Below are positions 6,128 through 8,679 of a stretch of 8,679 bases of DNA, piece after piece. Positions within the stretch are counted from its first letter, which is position 1. The number at the start of each line of letters is the position of its first letter. The DNA comes from Oscillospiraceae bacterium (lineage in GTDB: Bacteria; Bacillota; Clostridia; Oscillospirales; Ruminococcaceae). The stretch spans positions 2,374-11,052 of the forward strand of contig DMMB01000085.1 in assembly GCA_003453215.1 (NCBI GenBank), given 5' to 3'. The translations under genes were made by a program, and so were the position numbers. Below the pieces are notes generated by a model. That model searched no databases. It was not told the DNA's origin and worked only from the letters and a program-made list of their open reading frames with translations.

Positions 6128-6995
6128 AGGCAGCTACCGAACCCTGCTGCGGCAGGGGGAGCATCTGCTGCGGAGGCGCGCCAGACCGGACCCCTGTGAG
6201 GATGCGGCTACCGATGCTTTTTTGCTGCTGGAAAAGGTAAGCGGGCTGAACCACACCAACTACCCCCTGAAGAAAGACGAACCCTACACCGCGGCGGAAC
6301 GGGAAGCCTATTTGGCGCTGCTGCGGCGGCGGGCCGCGGGCGAACCGGTGCAATATATTTTGGGCGAATGGGACTTTATGGGGCTGGACTTTAAAGTAGG
6401 CCCCGGGGTGCTCATTCCCCGGCCGGAGACGGAACAGCTGGCGGAAGCGGCCATTGCCTTTTTGCAGAAGCGGCCAAAACCGCGCGTACTGGAGCTTTGC
6501 GGCGGGAGCGGATGTATTGCCATCACGCTGGCAAAAACGCTGCCTGCAGCCGATATAACGGTACTGGAGCTAAGCCCGGAGGCTATGGGCTACCTGGTGG
6601 AAAATAAAGCCCGGCATGGTGCGGAACGCGTGACCGCCATTCCGGGAGACGCCCTCTCCCCTCCCCCGGAAATCCAGGGGCCATACGATGCTATCCTAAG
6701 CAACCCGCCCTACATTGCACGCCGGGAGCTGCCAACCCTGCAGCGGGAGGTACAGCAGGAACCGGCCATGGCGCTGGATGGCGGAAGCGATGGGCTGGAT
6801 TTTTACCGCGGGTTCAATGGCATCTATCCCTCCATGCTGGCTCCCGGCGGGCTGCTTCTGTATGAGATTGGCGAAGAACAGGGCGAGGCGGTGGCCGCGC
6901 TGCTGCGTCAGGCCGGGTTACAGCGGGTCGCTATCCTGCCGGATCTATACGGCCAGCCGCGGAATGTGCTGGGCTATGCCCCGGATGAAAACTGA
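6111..6995 (+). CDS. prmC: Release factor glutamine methyltransferase PrmC (HemK)
   Basis: A 294-residue cytoplasmic enzyme that transfers a methyl group from S-adenosylmethionine to the Gln of the GGQ motif of peptide release factors. The N-terminal helical release-factor-binding domain spans about 1-95 (with GEPVQYILGEWDFMG), followed by the family signature LIPRPETE (101-108). SAM motif I is VLELCGGSGCIAITLA, and the active-site motif NPPY is at 198-201. Motif I normally reads DLGTGSG; here it is ELCGGSG, a tolerable variation. Two ATGs compete: 6105 touches GGAGG (6100-6104), whereas 6111 lies six bases after it, so 6111 is chosen. Its first 17 bases overlap the end of yqhQ, implying translational coupling. 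prfA, which often follows prmC, is absent; a terminator and a convergent integrase gene follow instead. Confidence 0.93.
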   Translation: MPTAGKGSYRTLLRQGEHLLRRRARPDPCEDAATDAFLLLEKVSGLNHTNYPLKKDEPYTAAEREAYLALLRRRAAGEPVQYILGEWDFMGLDFKVGPGVLIPRPETEQLAEAAIAFLQKRPKPRVLELCGGSGCIAITLAKTLPAADITVLELSPEAMGYLVENKARHGAERVTAIPGDALSPPPEIQGPYDAILSNPPYIARRELPTLQREVQQEPAMALDGGSDGLDFYRGFNGIYPSMLAPGGLLLYEIGEEQGEAVAALLRQAGLQRVAILPDLYGQPRNVLGYAPDEN

Positions 6996-7013
6996 AAACA
7001 GGCAAAAATAAAT

Positions 7014-7059
7014 CCCCCTGTATGCAGCCATTTCCCTGCATCTGGGGGTTTGCCGTTTT
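7014..7059. terminator. Terminator between convergent prmC and integrase genes, probably bidirectional
   Basis: The stem is CCCCC (7014-7018) with GGGGG (7044-7048), a small internal loop, then ATGCAG (7022-7027) with CTGCAT (7036-7041), and an 8-base loop. Rightward it is followed by TTTGCCGTTTT, a modest T-tract. Read leftward it is followed by ATTTATTTTT, a better tract, so it may serve the integrase gene as well. Confidence 0.75.
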
Positions 7060-7083
7060 ATTAAGATATTTTTTGTCTGCGTC

Positions 7084-8289
7084 TTATGAGGCGAGATCCA
7101 GCAGTTTCTCCTTTACATCGGTATAATGAACATGGCTGTATACATCGAGGGTGACGCCGGCCGAAGCGTGCCCCATGAGGTACTGCACACTTTTGACATC
7201 CAGCCCGCGGCGAACCAACCCGGTACAAAAGGTGTGGCGCAGAATGTGCGGGGTGAGCGCCGCAATGGGCAGGGCGCCGCTTTGCTTATAGCGCCGATGG
7301 ACATTGCGGAAAATGCGGTCAAAATCGACGCCATGCAGGGGGCGGGTGCCATTCAGGCAGGGAAATAAAAAATACTGCCGGTGACCGATGACCTCGCAAC
7401 GGCCAAACCCGCGGGCAACAGATATTCTGCGCTGAAGCGCTTCCACCGCCGGGGCGGTAAGGGGAATTTTTCGGCAGCTCTTTTCGGTCTTGGGCGGCGC
7501 CCAAACCATACCGCCCTGCTCCGGCGAATAGTAAACCTGATGATCGACCTGCAAATAACCGCTGTGCAGATGAATATCCTCCACTGTAAGGCCGGCGCAC
7601 TCCCCGGCCCGCAGACCGGTATGTAGCAGGATCACGAACAGATCGCGGTAGCGGCGGCAGTAGGAATCGGTTTCCATAAAATCCAGCAAAGCCGTCTGCT
7701 GTTCCATCGTGAGGGCCTCCCGCTCCTTTTTGGGCTCCCGCTGGAGAAAACTGAGCCGAAACGAAAAAGGATTCCAGCCGGCACAGCCCTCCTCCACCGC
7801 ATTTTTAAAGACCGAGGAAAGCAGCGAGTGATCGTTGCGGATGGAATCGTAGGAGAGGCCGCCCTGCTGCAGACGGGTAAAATACAGCTTGCAATCCCCT
7901 ACTGTAACATCCTTTGCCTTGCGGTTCCACAGTTCATCGGCCTGCAGGTGCGCGATGGTATTGCGGTAGCTGCGGCGGGTTCGCTCCCGGAGATTGGGGC
8001 GCAGCAGCATATGGCGCTCCACCAGCTGGCCTATGGTGGCGCTGCCCCCGGCAGTCAGCCGGCCAAGCAGCCTTTGACGAGTGATTTCCTCCTCCTTTTT
8101 CCGCAGCTCTTCCAGGGTTGGCGCATACCGGGTACGGCGCTGGCCTCCCTCACTCCAACGGAACTGGTAGCTGCCATCGGGGCGTTGGCTTTCACCGGTG
8201 TGCAGCACCCGGCCGCGGTGATCCTTGCGTTTTTCGGTCTTTTCGACCTTTTCACTTTTTTCGATTTTTACAGTTTCTTGCATACACAT
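7084..8289 (-). CDS. int: Tn916-family tyrosine recombinase (integrase)
   Basis: A 401-residue site-specific recombinase, close to the 405 residues of Tn916 Int and alignable with it from memory. The N-terminal arm-binding domain (about 21-75) reads RKDHRGRVLHTGESQRPDGS, very like Tn916 Int. A core-binding SAM-like domain follows (about 84-180). The catalytic domain (about 190-395) shows R227 in HTGLRAGE, K267 in PPKTEK, H348 and R351 in HILRHTF, H374 in MGHAS and nucleophile Y384 in DVYSHV, so the enzyme should be active. Residues 9-22 are a Lys/Glu repeat (EKSEKVEKTEK), unusual for the family. Starts at 8289 and 8283 are both possible: AAAGGAG (complement of 8293-8299) is 3 and 9 bases away, so 8283 fits spacing better. 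It faces prmC tail to tail. No xis or other mobility gene is inside the window, so whether a full element lies to the right is unknown. Confidence 0.93.
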   Translation of the reverse strand: MCMQETVKIEKSEKVEKTEKRKDHRGRVLHTGESQRPDGSYQFRWSEGGQRRTRYAPTLEELRKKEEEITRQRLLGRLTAGGSATIGQLVERHMLLRPNLRERTRRSYRNTIAHLQADELWNRKAKDVTVGDCKLYFTRLQQGGLSYDSIRNDHSLLSSVFKNAVEEGCAGWNPFSFRLSFLQREPKKEREALTMEQQTALLDFMETDSYCRRYRDLFVILLHTGLRAGECAGLTVEDIHLHSGYLQVDHQVYYSPEQGGMVWAPPKTEKSCRKIPLTAPAVEALQRRISVARGFGRCEVIGHRQYFLFPCLNGTRPLHGVDFDRIFRNVHRRYKQSGALPIAALTPHILRHTFCTGLVRRGLDVKSVQYLMGHASAGVTLDVYSHVHYTDVKEKLLDLAS

Positions 8290-8303
8290 AAACTCCTTTC
8301 TTC

Positions 8304-8320
8304 ACGACATAATTCGTCGT
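8304..8320 (-). promoter_or_regulatory. Small dyad just upstream of the integrase gene
   Basis: ACGAC (8304-8308) and GTCGT (8316-8320) form a perfect 5-bp inverted repeat with a 7-base centre, 15 bases upstream of the first integrase ATG and next to its Shine-Dalgarno. It could be an operator or a leader hairpin influencing translation. It is short enough that chance is possible. Confidence 0.35.
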
Positions 8321-8334
8321 TCTTCCCCATTTTA

Positions 8335-8619
8335 CACGTTTAGGGGATGTTTGGGGAGGGGGTTTGGACACTTACACCAATTTGTAGAGAAAAAAGGAGC
8401 CTGAATTTTTCCAGTTTGATACAGATTACAAAGCGGTAACACCGTTTTGTATCTATTCTTCTATTTTATGGGCTGATTTGGACAAATTTAGGCGAAAATG
8501 AAGCCCAAAACGTTGTGATTTGTGGTTGGCAGGTGGGGAAAATGGCGCCCGCTCTACACCAGATTTTTGCCCCACTTACACCACTTTTTACACACAAATT
8601 TAGGGGTGGGTGGTGTAAG
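8335..8619. repeat. Cluster of short direct and inverted repeats, candidate recombinase arm sites
   Basis: The gene-free region beside int contains three families of short repeats. CACTTACACCA occurs at 8369-8379 and 8573-8583, a degenerate copy GCTCTACACCA at 8551-8561, and its 9-base inverted form TGGTGTAAG at 8611-8619. ACAAATTTAGG occurs at 8482-8492 and 8594-8604, with a related ACACGTTTAGGGG at 8335-8347 that matches the ACAC and TTTAGGGG parts of the last copy. TTTGGACA occurs at 8363-8370 and 8477-8484. Tn916-type integrases bind short direct repeats near the element ends with their N-terminal domain, so arm-type sites are the leading explanation. Replication, transfer or regulatory sites are alternatives. 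Confidence 0.6.
8423..8454. promoter_or_regulatory. Fourteen-pair palindrome upstream of int
   Basis: ACAAAGCGGT (8428-8437) pairs with ACCGTTTTGT (8441-8450) through ten pairs, one of them G-T, around a three-base loop AAC. AGAT (8423-8426) and ATCT (8451-8454) extend it by four pairs past a single bulged T. It is AT-rich outside and GC-rich at the tip and lies amid the repeat cluster. It could be an operator, a hairpin in a transcript, or a recognition site of a mobile element. The T-rich run after it is interrupted, so it is a weak terminator at best. Confidence 0.55.
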
Positions 8620-8668
8620 AAAAGCGGCGGGAGAGCGCTTATTTTCTGGGGTTTTACCCTTTCGTGTG

Positions 8669-8679
8669 ATTATAGGAGG
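8669..8679. promoter_or_regulatory. Window-edge signal: rightward ribosome binding site or leftward -10 box
   Basis: The last bases, TAGGAGG (8673-8679), look like a Shine-Dalgarno for a rightward gene starting just outside the window. On the other strand, 8674-8669 read a perfect TATAAT, whose -35 would lie beyond the edge and would give int a leader of about 370 bases. The two readings overlap and the window does not decide between them. Confidence 0.4.

Noticed and set aside
7828..8343. Plus-strand open frame of 171 codons over the integrase 5' half
   Set aside because: It mirrors the integrase coding strand; the hydrophobic, Phe-rich tail comes from the antisense of the Lys/Glu repeat.
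8335..8619. Repeat cluster considered as a CRISPR array
   Set aside because: The repeats are 8-11 bases, irregularly spaced and of three unrelated types; no regular repeat-spacer pattern or cas gene is present.

Overview
The window looks like chromosomal DNA from a low-to-mid GC Firmicute, most likely a clostridial gut bacterium of the Oscillospiraceae/Ruminococcaceae type. The reasons are the near-consensus sigma-A promoters, the strong AAGGAGG ribosome binding sites, the YqhQ (DUF1385)-PrmC gene pair typical of Firmicutes, the Tn916-type integrase and a GC-rich intergenic palindromic element. The genus is inference from memory; nothing in the window proves it.

Left part (1-1124): a truncated histidine-phosphatase gene runs leftward off the window. 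Divergent from it is an XRE-type helix-turn-helix regulator with its own promoter (291-319), a probable GTG start at 363 and an intrinsic terminator (1090-1124).

Middle (1125-7059): a 510-base non-coding stretch carries the most unusual object here, a contiguous four-way-junction palindromic element (core 1304-1388, extended 1288-1397). Its base-pairing asymmetry suggests that it folds as RNA from the minus strand. A strong promoter (1557-1585) then drives an apparent five-gene operon: a lipoprotein with VCBS/FG-GAP-like Asp-rich repeats, an OmpR-type response regulator, a two-transmembrane sensor histidine kinase, the membrane protein YqhQ (DUF1385) and the release-factor glutamine methyltransferase prmC. 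prmC overlaps yqhQ by 17 bases. The lipoprotein has no ATG/GTG/TTG at the place dictated by its ribosome binding site; the codon there is ACG. A hairpin at 7014-7048 ends the operon, and prfA, the common partner of prmC, does not follow.

Right part (7060-8679): a convergent, intact Tn916-family tyrosine recombinase (all six catalytic positions visible) is followed by about 390 bases without a gene. This stretch is dense in short direct and inverted repeats, a plausible set of integrase arm-binding sites or another cis-acting region. The last bases hold either a ribosome binding site for a rightward gene or a -10 box for a leftward transcript.

Working model: the lipoprotein, kinase and regulator form an envelope-sensing module co-transcribed with yqhQ and prmC, and an integrative element or integrase relic has landed directly behind prmC.
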